Assembly: GCA_004114245.1 (NCBI GenBank)
Contig: QZWS01000159.1
Span: 1 to 20,632, forward strand
DNA from: Zoopage sp. CT-All
Taxonomy: Eukaryota > Zoopagomycota > Zoopagomycetes > Zoopagales > Zoopagaceae
Reading direction: 5' to 3'
DNA: 20,632 nt
Shown here: positions 6,385 to 16,800 of the stretch, in pieces
How the letters are laid out: every line of letters starts with the position of its first letter
Numbering within the stretch: the stretch's first letter is position 1
Notes under the pieces: model-generated
The model's database searches: none
Seen by the model: the letters and a program-made list of their open reading frames with translations, nothing else
Told to the model about the DNA's origin: nothing
Position numbers and translations under genes: made by a program

Positions 6385-9274
6385 CTACACCGCACAGTAA
6401 AATTCGCTGCCGCAACGAGGACACTTCTCTGCGTCCAACAACAGCTGGTTAACAAGAACGCCAGCGGGAGTATTTCCGAGTCCGTCGTTGCCCACGTCCA
6501 GAGACGATAACCGCCATGACTCCGATCGCGGAGCATCGTGAGCTCGGAGGCCGCATTCTGCGCAGGTACGAGCTCTAGGAGACGCTAATAGTAGCTGGGT
6601 CACTGCACAGCGATCTATTCACATGCTTAGATAGGATTGTGCAATGATGGGCAATTCTTCACCCCATATGTGTCCGTCGGAACACTCAACATTCCCACCA
6701 ACATCAAGAAGGTTTACCCAGCCCATAATGTCGCCAGAGCTCTCCTGCTCCAGACCGATGTGGGTTGAATCCGCATGGATGACAGCACTGCAAGCAGGAC
6801 ACCGCTCTTTCTCGGCAACGACCGATAGCAAGGCAGAGCTCGATTTTGCCTCATTGAGCCAACCGTCGAGAATGTGTCGCTCATTGCGACAAGGATCGCT
6901 GGGAATAGAGCGAAAGCGGTCCGACCATCTAGACACAGAAATGACATCTGCAGCTATGAAATGTGAGAATAGAGCGGTTGGAGTATTGTCCTACTGGTAA
7001 TCTCGTCGAAACCTGCATGCTTGACAAGGCTAGAAAGGCGTTTTGCCCAGTGCCGCAGGAGCAGGGGAGCGACTTGCTGCATAGCTCGGCTGATGTGATT
7101 TCTTTGCTCATCATTGAGACATAACTTCTACACATGATGTTAATCGCAACATTGCAACACCGCACAATACCGTAGCAGTCCAATTTAAAAAGTACATGGA
7201 TTGGGCCGCTTGTACTAACCTAGGAGAATGCTCAATGGTCACTAACTGGTGCATGGCACATTACCGAGTGGCATAGCTATCGGCAAAACTGAGCCGCAAG
7301 CCATCAGTGAATCCTTGAATGCCCGCTGAGTCCGCCAGCTGAATATACGCATGAAGTAGATCCCATATGACGTATTTTGCTGGGGCACAGCCACTTGTAG
7401 CCTTCAGAGCACTTCGAACGCCGCAGGATATTGCGCAACTTTTCGCCTCGTTCCCTCTAATGGGCTTTTCTATACTCTCTCCTGCATGTGCATTCGCCAT
7501 GAATGAGATCGATACGTGCGCAGCATCTTCGTTGGCTGTTCGGTAATGTAGCTCCACAGTTGGCTTTAACCTGGACAATTGAGCTCATGGAAAATGGAGC
7601 ATACTGTACCAGTAGACCGTCGCAACGCATAGCTTGTTGCTGCTTACCGCTGCACCAAGAAAGCATGCGCTTCTTTGAAAAATCCCAGCGCTGATGCTTC
7701 CGTTGGTAATATCTTGTTTCTCAGACTCTTTGAGATCCTGTAAGATCACGTGGCGCGTACGTGTCCGGACGTCTGCGCTTATAATAGCACTTGGTATGAC
7801 TTGTTGACTGCTAGTAGGGTTTATGGTGCGAAGGGTCGGTCCACTTGGACTGTGAATATCCAGTTGCATGTCGTGAATGGAACCGTCGTAGCTGTAGGCA
7901 AGTATGCTTGCTGAAGAATGACTAGTATCCACTGCGCATGGGTGTCCCTTGGTGAGAGCTAGAATTGTGATGACTACATGGAAGGCAGTAAAATTGCGCT
8001 ACCATAAATGGGTAGGCCAAAAGGGAGCTGGAGGTGGGCAAGACACGGTCGAATTTCTTTGCTAGCTTTCGATCGAGCATCCCAAGCATAGATGTCGGTG
8101 CCTTTTGCAATGATGAAATAGCCGGGCGATTTGTCGAGACCATCGACCCAGCAAACAGCAGTGATAGGTCGAGCATCTGCCGATATTAGCACTGACGTGT
8201 CCGAACACTCGACGCGTATGCCCCCTTTGCGAAGCTCGTCCATATAAATGCAAATTTCGTGAAGCCGCACGCATCCATTGCAATCAGCGCTGAGAATCCA
8301 TGCACTCTGAGAATCAGAAGCTGTCGACGACCATGCCGACCAGACTAGGAAATCGATGGGCGCCAAATCATGCACATTTGATCCACGAAAATCAGATTGA
8401 GTGTAGAGTTCCTCGACGTGAGCACTATCAGCTGGATCGGTCTTGCGCTCCAATGTTCGGCTACGCTTGCTTCAGTGGCTCCAAGATTAGTAGTATGATT
8501 TACGCTACGATTCGCAATCGACCATTTCGCTGACCCAAAACGAGCAGCGATTGTCCTCGCACACGCGAATTCAATTCCTTGAAAAACGGCTTGGACCAGC
8601 TAAAAGCTACAAAGCGTCCGTTCCTGAGCCAAGAGCAGGACGCATGCCACCGTCACCTGTGTAATAGTCTGACAAGCAACCGCTATCTGGAAAAATTGAA
8701 TCAATCTAGGGTCGTGTTATTCTACGTGCAAGAGCATTGTACTGGTTTACCGCTCGCCAAAGGCCGAGGTCAGGGTGCTTGAATGGCTCAAGAATAAGAA
8801 CGTCCCCGCCTGTGGTAATAGTTGTGAGTAGAACACCACCGAAATTCGAGCATCCTGTTGGAGACCAGCCTGACTTTAGAAATCCCTCAGGACCGCGCAA
8901 GGCCTCGCCTATCAGATTATCAGTGGAGCGAAGAGCGAGGCAGTGTACATACTATTTGCATTACGGACTTTATTCAGGCGACGTTGCTTTGCTGCGGGCT
9001 CTTCCTCGTGTCCCACCGCTCCCACGCAATCGTTATATAACAAGACATGCTGTTTGAGAAAGTATTGGCGCCGAGTACAGGTCACGGTGGCTAAGGGAGC
9101 GATCGAGGGAGTCTAGGCAAATCGCCGACGAGCATCAGCTCCGGTCATGAATGGTTAAATCGGTGCTTATACCAAAATATGCAGCGAATTAAACGTGCAA
9201 ACAAGCAGCTGATTATCTTCGGACCACGTCAAGCTTCCGGGGACATCGGGTCGGGATCGAATCTCAGCATGCAT
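6385..9274 (-). CDS. TFIIIC subunit with N-terminal beta-propeller and C-terminal zinc finger (GTF3C4/Sfc9 type), 12 exons
   Basis: Exons (minus): 9274-9173, 9112-8953, 8908-8751, 8705-8674, 8623-8504, 8460-8003, 7958-7610, 7570-7265, 7219-7132, 7076-6995, 6953-6623, 6574-6385. They total 2376 nt, 791 residues, with every phase matching and a terminal TAG. Introns are 39-60 nt. The N-terminal two thirds is a WD-like propeller (GSLTWSEDNQLLVCTFNSLH at residue 13; later FVAFSWSKPFF, GQRNGRLRI, SILAYSYDGSIHDM). It closes with a TFIIIC-delta motif, KLCVATVYWLKPTVELHYRT. The C-terminus is a putative TFIIIC zinc-finger region with C670/C673, C709, H713, C733/C736 and C780/C783. TFIIIC binds the A/B boxes of tRNA genes and recruits TFIIIB. 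The exon of 32 nt and the intron after exon 9 are least certain; a 31-nt alternative at the latter would add residues. The start codon lies only 24 bp from a Copia insertion. Confidence 0.85.
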
Positions 9275-9297
9275 TGGCAGTGTCACGTGTCGACGAT

Positions 9298-9302
9298 GTC
9301 TG
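9298..9302 (+). repeat. Target-site duplication GTCTG (3' LTR side of Copia)
   Basis: GTCTG lies immediately before the LTR at 9303 and is repeated exactly at 13609-13613 after the other LTR. Five bp is the usual duplication size for Copia integrases. Confidence 0.95.
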
Positions 9303-9406
9303 TGAAGGATAATGTGGCAGTAGGTCAGCGTGAAAAGTAAAAGATTCAGAGACCAGTCACCCCATGCCTGCCTCCTTTCACCGCACCCTAGGTCCTACTC
9401 CCAACA
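9303..9406 (-). repeat. 3' LTR of the Copia element
   Basis: 104 bp; in element orientation it begins TGTTGGGAGT and ends TTATCCTTCA. It is identical base for base to 13505-13608. It contains the last nine codons and the TGA stop of the Gag-Pol frame. It is unusually short for an LTR. Confidence 0.96.
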
Positions 9407-12400
9407 CTTCCGCTCGGTGGAAGAGGCCAATCTTACTTCTAAACTTCTCTTGCTTATTCCGTCCCAGACCCTTGGTAAACATATCCGCAGCCATCTCCTC
9501 TGTCGGACAAGACACCAATTCGATTTCTGCTGAAGCTACTCTTTCGCGTAGGAAATGATATCGAATGTCTATATGCTTGGCTCGGTGGTGGCTAGCTTCG
9601 TTTTGTGCTAGTTTAATAGCACCTTGATTATCTTCCCAAATTTTTGTTGCTTTTCTTTGGGGGAATCCAATCTCGGCCAGGAGCGCTCGGATCCAGATTG
9701 CCTCAGATGCTGCCTCAGCTGCACTCATGTATTCTGCTTCCGTTGATGATAACGCCACCGTTGCTTGCTTGCGGCACCTCCAGGCTATGGCTGCACCTCC
9801 GAGGAGAAAGCAAAAGCCTGTGATTGACTTTCTTGCGTCGAGATCATTCGCCCAATCTGCGTCTGCATATCCACGCGCATCAAGCGTTTGATTCTCCCCT
9901 CCGAACACCAATCCCACATCCTCTGTGGCCTTCAGATAGCGTATAATTTGTTTCACAGCTATCCAGTGGGATTCGCGCGGTTCTTTCAGGTACTTGGATA
10001 CTGTGCTGACCGCGAATGCAATGTCCGGCCGAGTTGTTACCATTGCATGCATCACCATTCCCACAGCCTTTCGGTACATTGTCCTGTCCTTGGCTGGTGG
10101 ATCATTCTTTTGTGTGTTGCTCAGTCTCAAACCAGGGGCAAATGGTGTTGCGCTCGGGTTCACATCTTCCATCTTCAGCGTCGATAGGATTTCTCTTACG
10201 TATCGTTTCTGCGTCAGCGTCAGAATCTTCCGCTTCCTATCGCGCTTGACTTCCATGCCTAGCATCATGTTCACCTCGCCGAGATCTTTGATGTCGTATG
10301 CCAAAGCAATCTCTCCCTTCACATATGCCACGGCTTCCGCTGATTTCGACACCACAATCATGTCGTCAACGTAAAGGCCCACCAGCACTAGTTCTCCTTC
10401 GAGCTGCATCGCGAAAATACTGTGATCGTTTGCTAGTGTTTGCAGTCCTATCCGCTCAAAAGTAGCTTTGATCTCATGGTACCATTCACGCGGGGATTGT
10501 CGCAGGCCGTAGAGGGCTTTCCGTAGACGCCAGACATTGTTCGGCTGATCTACGCTTTCAAAACATTCCGCTGGATATGCGAAGACCTTTTCTTTCAGGG
10601 TGGCATTGAGGAACGCGGACTTCACATCAAGTTGGTGTATCTCCATATCTTCCACTGCCGCGATCGCCAGTAGTATCCGTAGGGATTTGTACTTCAATGT
10701 TGGTGCGAATGTTTCTTTGAAGTCTATCCCTTCGATCTGCTCAAATCCGCGGACACAGATTCTCGCTTTCCATTCAACTGGTATGCCGGCTTCATCCCTC
10801 TTTAGCGCAAATACCCACTTGAGACTCAGTGGGCGTTTTCCTTCTGTGGCATCTGGATCAACACTCTCGTATGTACCTTTCCGATCCAGCGAGGTCATTT
10901 CCTCAACCATCGCCGTGTAGATATCATCCCAGTGTGGGCTTGCTCGGGCCTGATCCATTGTCAAAGGTACATCGGGGTCCAGTAGTGATTCTGCCACGAA
11001 TGCTGTTTCGTAATCTTGTAGGTGCGCTGGTGGTCGTCGCACGCGGGTAGATAACTGTCTCCTGTCGTCTTCCTGTTCTTCCGCTTGCTCATCATTCGGC
11101 TCTTCGGGTGGCTGGACTACAGGGGCAAGTTCGATGATTGGTTCTGGCTCATGGAGTATCTCTGCCACTTCATCCGGTGTTGATGCTACGGTTTCTGCTG
11201 GGTTGGTTTCGCGTTCGCCTTCTTCTGCCTGCGGCTCGCATTCCACCTCCACCGTTTGTCCCTCCATGAATACACAGTCTCGGCTGACATTCAACTTCTT
11301 TGATACTGGGTCATAGATCCGATAAGCTTTGACCCCTTGTACAAAGCCCATGAACAACACTGGTTTCGATCGTACGTCCAATTTCTTGCGTCCCGGTGAC
11401 AGATCCAGTGCGTAGATCTTTGCACCAAACCGTCTAATCTCACTAACATTTGGTCGCTTGCCGTGATATGCTTCATAGGGTGTTGTCCCTGGTAGTGCTC
11501 GGGTGGTTACTCTATTCCTAATATGCGCCGCGTAGTGGACTGCCTCAGCCCAGAATTCCGTTGGTAGCTGCGCGTCTAGGAGAATTGCCCGTATCATCTC
11601 GCCAAGAGTTCTGTTCATCCGTTCGGCAACTCCATTCTGTTGCGGCGTGTACGGAACGGTCAACTGCTGTGCAATCCCGTGCTCACTTAAATGTGCCTTG
11701 AACGCGCTGCTGATGTATTCTCCACCATTGTCTGTTCTGAACGCCTTGATTTTCCTGCCAGTTTCGAGCTCGGCCGCTGCTCTGAACTGCCGGAATGTGT
11801 CGAACACATCGCTCTTCTCTCGGACGGTATACACTCGCATATATCTTGTTGCATCGTCTATGAAAGTCACGAAGTAACGCGTCCCGCCCAGTGACTTTAC
11901 TTGCATCGGTCCGCATACGTCCGAGTGCACCAGCTCAAGTGGTTCCTTAGCCCGACTTGTCGAAACAGGGAACGGCGCTCGCGTCATTTTCGTCCTGAGA
12001 CATACATCGCAGTTGACCTGCGCATCTGGGTTGTCCACCACTAGGCCCTCAATCAGGCCCTTGTCCGCCAGTTCCCGGATTGCATTCGTATTGACATGAC
12101 CCAGACGCCGATGCCACATTTCTAATGTCGAAGTTGCCACCAGCGCATTGTAGGCGGTGTGCTCTGTCCATGCTTCGTTGACCAGCATGTAGATATAATT
12201 CGATCCATGTCCTACCGCAACTGTCTTGCCATCCTTCCTGATATAGCATACATCCGGGTCAGGATCGGGAAACCTCAGCGTGAATCCGCTATGCCGCAGG
12301 CGACCCAGAGAGAGTAGCGTCCGCTTGAATCCCGGAACAAACAGTACTCCGAGGATCTCCAGGAGCTCCACGGTTCCATTGATACGTGTATAGATCCGCA

Positions 12401-13433
12401 AGTCGCCGCATCCTACCGCTTTGTACCTGTATTCACCGTCCGCGAATCCCACCTGTACAGGGGCAATCTCTTGGTAATTGAACAACAGTCCTTTATTGTC
12501 CGTCATGTGTGCACTGCTCCCCGTGTCGGCCACGAAATTACTGTTGTCTGATTGCTTCGTCCATGGAGTCGACGATGCGGCGTATGCCACTATATCGGTG
12601 TTGTGGGCGGCCTCTCTTGGTTTCTTCGTCGGACAGTTATACTGCATGTGCCCTTTCTTCTTGCACACATGACAAGTGATTGTCGGACATCTCGCGCGGA
12701 CGTGCCCGACCTGGTTGCATTTGTAACACCGTTGCTCATCGTCCGTGCCAGTCGGGTTTGATCCGCCGCGCCTGAACGCTGCATGCGCCTCCTCGACTCT
12801 GTTCTGTTCGTCACGAAACTTGATCTTGTCTTCGTACTGTAGGAGGGCGGACGATGCGTTCTCAATTGTGAGCGTGCCTACGATCTGCTGCATCTCGAGA
12901 TGCTCAACCATCTTCATGAATGGCGATCCCTCGAGTCCGATCAGCACTCCCGCCAACAGCTCGCTCCGGTCTTCTTTGGCTCCGCCGACCATATCTGCCC
13001 ACAACCGCTCTCGCACTGCCAGGTACTCTTCCATTTTCTGTCCGGGTGGCATTCTGTATGCATAAAAACGCGAGCGGGCTAGCATCCGGCGTGCCTCCGT
13101 CTCTCGGCCCATGATCACCCGTATCTTCTCCCAGATCAGCTTAGCTGCGTCTATCCCGTTTACCATTGGTCTAACGCGATCGCTTAGAGAAGACTTGATC
13201 ATGTGCGCGGCCTTGGCATTCTTACGCACGTCTTCAGCTGATGGTCCTGACGTCAACATTATCTGCACTGTTCCGTCGGTCGTCTCTGCCTCACGTTCGA
13301 GGACGTTAGTTTCCACATATTGCCAGACGTTGGCCGCGATCAGCGCGGTCCTCATCGAGTCGGCCCAGCTCGTCCAGTCGTCGCGGAGTCGGGGCAGGCC
13401 CTGCACGTTCAAGCCTGATTCAAGGCTATTCAT
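9378..13433 (-). CDS. Copia Gag-Pol polyprotein, 1351 residues
   Basis: One frame from ATG 13433 to a TGA within the 3' LTR. Order of parts: a Gag region (about 10-220) of the UBN2/retrotransposon-gag type; two CCHC zinc knuckles (CYKCNQVGHVRARC at 236-249 and CHVCKKKGHMQYNC at 254-267); aspartic protease DTGS at 303-306; the HHCC integrase zinc-binding segment (H441/H445, C475/C478); the integrase core with D504, D568 (DNGGEY) and E604; reverse transcriptase about 860-1080 with YVDD at 1021-1024; and RNase H with YADADW near 1189 and STEAEYM near 1230. Gag and Pol share one frame without frameshift or stop, so the Gag:Pol ratio must be set by another route such as proteolysis or splicing. 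All key catalytic residues are present. The last residues are encoded by the LTR. Confidence 0.96.
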   Translation of the reverse strand: MNSLESGLNVQGLPRLRDDWTSWADSMRTALIAANVWQYVETNVLEREAETTDGTVQIMLTSGPSAEDVRKNAKAAHMIKSSLSDRVRPMVNGIDAAKLIWEKIRVIMGRETEARRMLARSRFYAYRMPPGQKMEEYLAVRERLWADMVGGAKEDRSELLAGVLIGLEGSPFMKMVEHLEMQQIVGTLTIENASSALLQYEDKIKFRDEQNRVEEAHAAFRRGGSNPTGTDDEQRCYKCNQVGHVRARCPTITCHVCKKKGHMQYNCPTKKPREAAHNTDIVAYAASSTPWTKQSDNSNFVADTGSSAHMTDNKGLLFNYQEIAPVQVGFADGEYRYKAVGCGDLRIYTRINGTVELLEILGVLFVPGFKRTLLSLGRLRHSGFTLRFPDPDPDVCYIRKDGKTVAVGHGSNYIYMLVNEAWTEHTAYNALVATSTLEMWHRRLGHVNTNAIRELADKGLIEGLVVDNPDAQVNCDVCLRTKMTRAPFPVSTSRAKEPLELVHSDVCGPMQVKSLGGTRYFVTFIDDATRYMRVYTVREKSDVFDTFRQFRAAAELETGRKIKAFRTDNGGEYISSAFKAHLSEHGIAQQLTVPYTPQQNGVAERMNRTLGEMIRAILLDAQLPTEFWAEAVHYAAHIRNRVTTRALPGTTPYEAYHGKRPNVSEIRRFGAKIYALDLSPGRKKLDVRSKPVLFMGFVQGVKAYRIYDPVSKKLNVSRDCVFMEGQTVEVECEPQAEEGERETNPAETVASTPDEVAEILHEPEPIIELAPVVQPPEEPNDEQAEEQEDDRRQLSTRVRRPPAHLQDYETAFVAESLLDPDVPLTMDQARASPHWDDIYTAMVEEMTSLDRKGTYESVDPDATEGKRPLSLKWVFALKRDEAGIPVEWKARICVRGFEQIEGIDFKETFAPTLKYKSLRILLAIAAVEDMEIHQLDVKSAFLNATLKEKVFAYPAECFESVDQPNNVWRLRKALYGLRQSPREWYHEIKATFERIGLQTLANDHSIFAMQLEGELVLVGLYVDDMIVVSKSAEAVAYVKGEIALAYDIKDLGEVNMMLGMEVKRDRKRKILTLTQKRYVREILSTLKMEDVNPSATPFAPGLRLSNTQKNDPPAKDRTMYRKAVGMVMHAMVTTRPDIAFAVSTVSKYLKEPRESHWIAVKQIIRYLKATEDVGLVFGGENQTLDARGYADADWANDLDARKSITGFCFLLGGAAIAWRCRKQATVALSSTEAEYMSAAEAASEAIWIRALLAEIGFPQRKATKIWEDNQGAIKLAQNEASHHRAKHIDIRYHFLRERVASAEIELVSCPTEEMAADMFTKGLGRNKQEKFRSKIGLFHRAEVLGVGPRVR

Positions 13434-13436
13434 ACC

Positions 13437-13491
13437 AGTCGGGGTATCAGTCGGGGTCGGTCGGGTCGGTCGGTTCAGTCGGTTAAAGTGT
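13437..13491. repeat. Short tandem GTCGG-type repeats in the Copia leader
   Basis: Imperfect repeats of gtcgggg/gtcggtcggg fill most of the 71-nt leader between the 5' LTR and the Gag start. Function unknown; they may be a packaging signal or simple replication slippage. Confidence 0.6.
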
Positions 13492-13504
13492 GGCGCTGAT
13501 AACG
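13485..13504 (-). promoter_or_regulatory. Candidate primer-binding site of the Copia element
   Basis: Directly after the 5' LTR, in element orientation, the leader starts CGTTATCAGCGCC. Many Copia elements have a TTATCAGC-type sequence here that pairs with an internal tRNA fragment (anticodon stem-loop) rather than the tRNA 3' end. The complement, GCGCTGATAA, has the look of an anticodon loop, possibly isoleucine. The position is strong; the primer identity is inference. Confidence 0.45.
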
Positions 13505-13608
13505 TGAAGGATAATGTGGCAGTAGGTCAGCGTGAAAAGTAAAAGATTCAGAGACCAGTCACCCCATGCCTGCCTCCTTTCACCGCACCCTAGGTCCTAC
13601 TCCCAACA
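13505..13608 (-). repeat. 5' LTR of the Copia element
   Basis: Identical 104-bp copy of 9303-9406. As the 5' LTR it should hold the promoter and transcript start, though no obvious TATA box is present in it. Confidence 0.96.
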
Positions 13609-13613
13609 GTCTG
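13609..13613 (+). repeat. Target-site duplication GTCTG (5' LTR side of Copia)
   Basis: Exact repeat of 9298-9302, marking the far edge of the insertion. Confidence 0.95.
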
Positions 13614-13861
13614 GTGACTCCAAATGCGTAGAGCTAGATCAATACTATTGGATATGCAAGCATATCTCATCAGGATAGCAGACTGTAGAATACTACTGGC
13701 AGTACCTTGGACGCAACTTTCCCTTTGTTCAGAAGGCAGAGCAAGTAGTTCGAGGGGGGTGTGTATGGCGAGGCAGCGCGGGAGACTCCTTGGCTGGCCT
13801 TGCCGCTTTCACCAAGACAACATCAATAAAGTGCTTAGCATTAGGTCAAGCTTATTGCATT
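13614..13861 (-). promoter_or_regulatory. Displaced upstream region of the TFIIIC gene
   Basis: Removing the Copia element joins this 248-bp stretch to the TFIIIC start codon, restoring an intergenic distance of about 270 bp to the STRIP stop codon. It should contain the original TFIIIC promoter and the STRIP 3' end. No coding frame is supported. It is now about 4.3 kb from the TFIIIC start. Confidence 0.6.
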
Positions 13862-16800
13862 TCATGGCACTTCGGTGGTGAATCTCGCCAGTTGAGCGTC
13901 TTCGACTTCGTCGCGACAGGGAGAATGCAGTGCTGATGCGTTGGCTTCGCCTGAAGGTGAAGCTGGAGTGCTGCTCTCCTCGACGAGTACAATTCCAGCA
14001 TCCCAATCCATCTCTACACCATCTTCAGGATGCGCAGCATATACCTCTGCGGCCAGCCAGCTATTCATATCGTTCATAAAGGTTAGGTCAAAATCCAGGA
14101 TATCCTTTTTGGGCATCAAGTCCCATTCAATAAAGGCACTGTTCCGTGTCGATCCTGATTCCGAGCCAGGCAGAATAGAGGCGTGGGAAATCATCGACTC
14201 TCGTTTCGAATGCGCACACTTGACATCATGCGTGATTTCCATCGTGGACGAATGCAGGCCCTTGTCGAAATTTCGCGCATTGTACCACTCGATCAGCTCG
14301 CGCATGTTGACTTCTTGATCCTGTCGATGTCAGGAACACAAGCACTTGCAATTGGACATACCACCGAAGCCTGGTCGTCGATCTCGGGCTCACCCCCGGC
14401 TAGCCAGTCATCCCGAAGCTCTTGTCGACAATGATAATAAATGCCAGTGATAATCTTCATGTTGGCTTGCATCGTGTCAGCTACGTCGTCGTGCAGGAAC
14501 CATCTTACCGCTTCTCCATTTCCGTCCCGTGAATGGTACCACGTTTTTGCAGATTTTATAAACATACTGATGGACAAGTGGTAGCTCCAGCTTGAGCATT
14601 CGCTTTAGAACAGCCTGGCGGGAATAATTAATTCGGAAAACAAATAGCAAAGCATACTGGCGCCTTGTACTGCATGAGTAGAAATATCCGATGGCCGCGG
14701 CGCTTGATGAGCATCTGCAGGACTCGAAGGTAGTTTGCCATGGAAAATACATTTCTCCAAGCGAGGGGCGCCGGATGCGCTTTTGCTCGATCAGCAATGC
14801 TCTCATCGTCGTCATACTCGTCTGAGCTGGCATCGCTGAGCGGAATGCGCGAACTCAGCGAAGGATGGCCGTGAGCATTGAATGAGTCGAAATCGGGATC
14901 CAAATCACTATTGCGGTCTGGTCCTGTGCAGTACGCAAGAAAGCTAGTCCAGCATCAGCCAGTGATGTAGAATCCATCTGGGATACTTGAGCGCAGGGAC
15001 TTCATTGAATGCCGTGGCCCATGCAAGGGTATCCTGCTGGCTGAAAAGTTTCAGCAGCAGCGGAATGATGTTGGCATCAACTAGCATGTGGCCAAAGTAT
15101 TCGAAGCCGATTGCATCTATCTCGATGTAAATATATGCAACCGGTACGAAGGGCATACTCTCGCTCTTCAAATGCTTCGCCAGAAGCACAAGCACACCAG
15201 ACACGGCCTTCCACATAATTTCCTTGTGACGAGCAGCATCGATTTCTTCAATAGTTTGCGGTCGCTTGGACTCGTCCGTATCGGAGCCGTCTGTTGGAGG
15301 GTGAGCGGTCGTTCAGCTATGAAGGAAACATGCCCGAGCGATGTGGCAGCGCCACTTGAGACATTGTAGCGATCAGGATTTTGGCCAGGAAGAGGACAGC
15401 GGACGAAAGATGCTCATGAATGGACCGCTACCATATCATCAGCGCAATGCAGCATGATGCGATAAGCATACATAAAAGAGTTCAAAATCCGTGCCTGGTC
15501 GACTCTCCTTTCCAGAGTCAGGTATCAAGCCCCGCTCGATGGCGTCGCGACGCACCATCACATTCCATATCTGTCTACGCAATCCAGACTCGTGTATCGA
15601 ATCGCACATGACGCAGGCTGCTTCTACCAATGCTGCCGGAACACCGTCGTTGGCAAGCCCCTCATTTTCAGCCTCGAAAGGAAATATCATGGGTGGCGGT
15701 AAATTCGTATTATTTTGATTTCCGGCGTTCGAAAGACTCATCAGGCCAAGCCCGAAGCCTTGACGACGGCGCACAGGAATAGTGTCCGTGAGGGCATTCG
15801 ATGGAATATGTTTTGTCGAAAACTTTGGGTGGGATGCGGGCATGCGAGGAGATGGCGGCGGTGGGGGTTCGTAGAATGGGTATTTGTCGTCGTATTCCTC
15901 GCACAGACGAGCATAGTCAGCGAGTGTCGACTTGCAGCCGGTGTGCTCTAGAAGGCGTATTGGAGAGAGAAGAATTCGACGGCTCATACCGTGCGTTGGC
16001 AGACCAAGCTCCAGTCTCAATCGAAGACGACTTTCTTTTGCGCTGTCAACACCGCCAAAGGCAACTAGGACGGACTTCCAGAGCGTGAGCAGCAGCTTCT
16101 TTACTGGGAATCCCTTTGTGCTGCGCTCCATGAGTTTGGACACCATCTCAAACAGCAGAGAGGGCAAGGAGATATCCGCGGAGACTAAAAATGCTGCAAT
16201 GAGCACTGCAATCAGAGATTGATGGCAACGTACGAACTTGAGTGGAAAATTGCTGACAATCGGGCTCCAGGCGCTGCGTTTCCAGTAAATAGTACACGAG
16301 CGTCAGAAGCAACTCAATCTCGCCACATGCCCTTTCTGCCGCAACATGTGACGCGGACGACAGGCCCTTGCGCGTGGGCGCCGAGAGCACTGCCAGCGCA
16401 GCGGCGAGCGACTGCACATACAAATGCAACGCATCAGCATCGCGAAGCATTCTGTTGCATCGCCGAATGCGATCAACTTGCATGGCTTCCAGCGTCCCTG
16501 TGGCGTCTCCATTGGTGGATTCCTTCCATACCCCTTGGGCGATGTAAATCAGCTTTCGCGCTGTAATGACGCGTGTGACTTGTTGTGGATCATCCAGTCG
16601 ACTCAGTAGCTCCACTATATGCTCTCTCTGATCTTTCTCGGACCGAGACAGCCATGCTGAGCAACATCAGGCACCAAAACGAGGCAGCGAAGGGTACCCT
16701 CTTCGGTCTTGTAAAAGAGCGCGGCATGCTCCCGCCATTGCCTCGCCTCGGCATATGAATGAAACTCGTCCAGCTCCTGCGCCAATGCATCTGAATCAGC

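Larger units (their letters stand above)
9303..13608 (-). mobile_element. Intact Ty1/Copia LTR retrotransposon
   Basis: A 4306-bp element oriented on the minus strand, with identical 104-bp LTRs at both ends, flanked by the duplication GTCTG. Between them is one uninterrupted Gag-Pol frame with the domain order protease, integrase, reverse transcriptase, RNase H, which defines Copia. Identical LTRs and an intact frame point to a recent insertion. The leader between the 5' LTR and the ATG is only 71 nt. The 3' LTR faces the TFIIIC gene, transcribed in the same direction. Confidence 0.97.

Noticed and set aside
16206-16300. Alternative STRIP exon joining at 16297 (43-nt intron) to read NFPLKFVRCHQSL
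   Set aside because: Phase permits it, but it would remove LVYYLLETQR, which matches the expected helix of the N1221 region; the GTACGT donor at 16233 keeps it.
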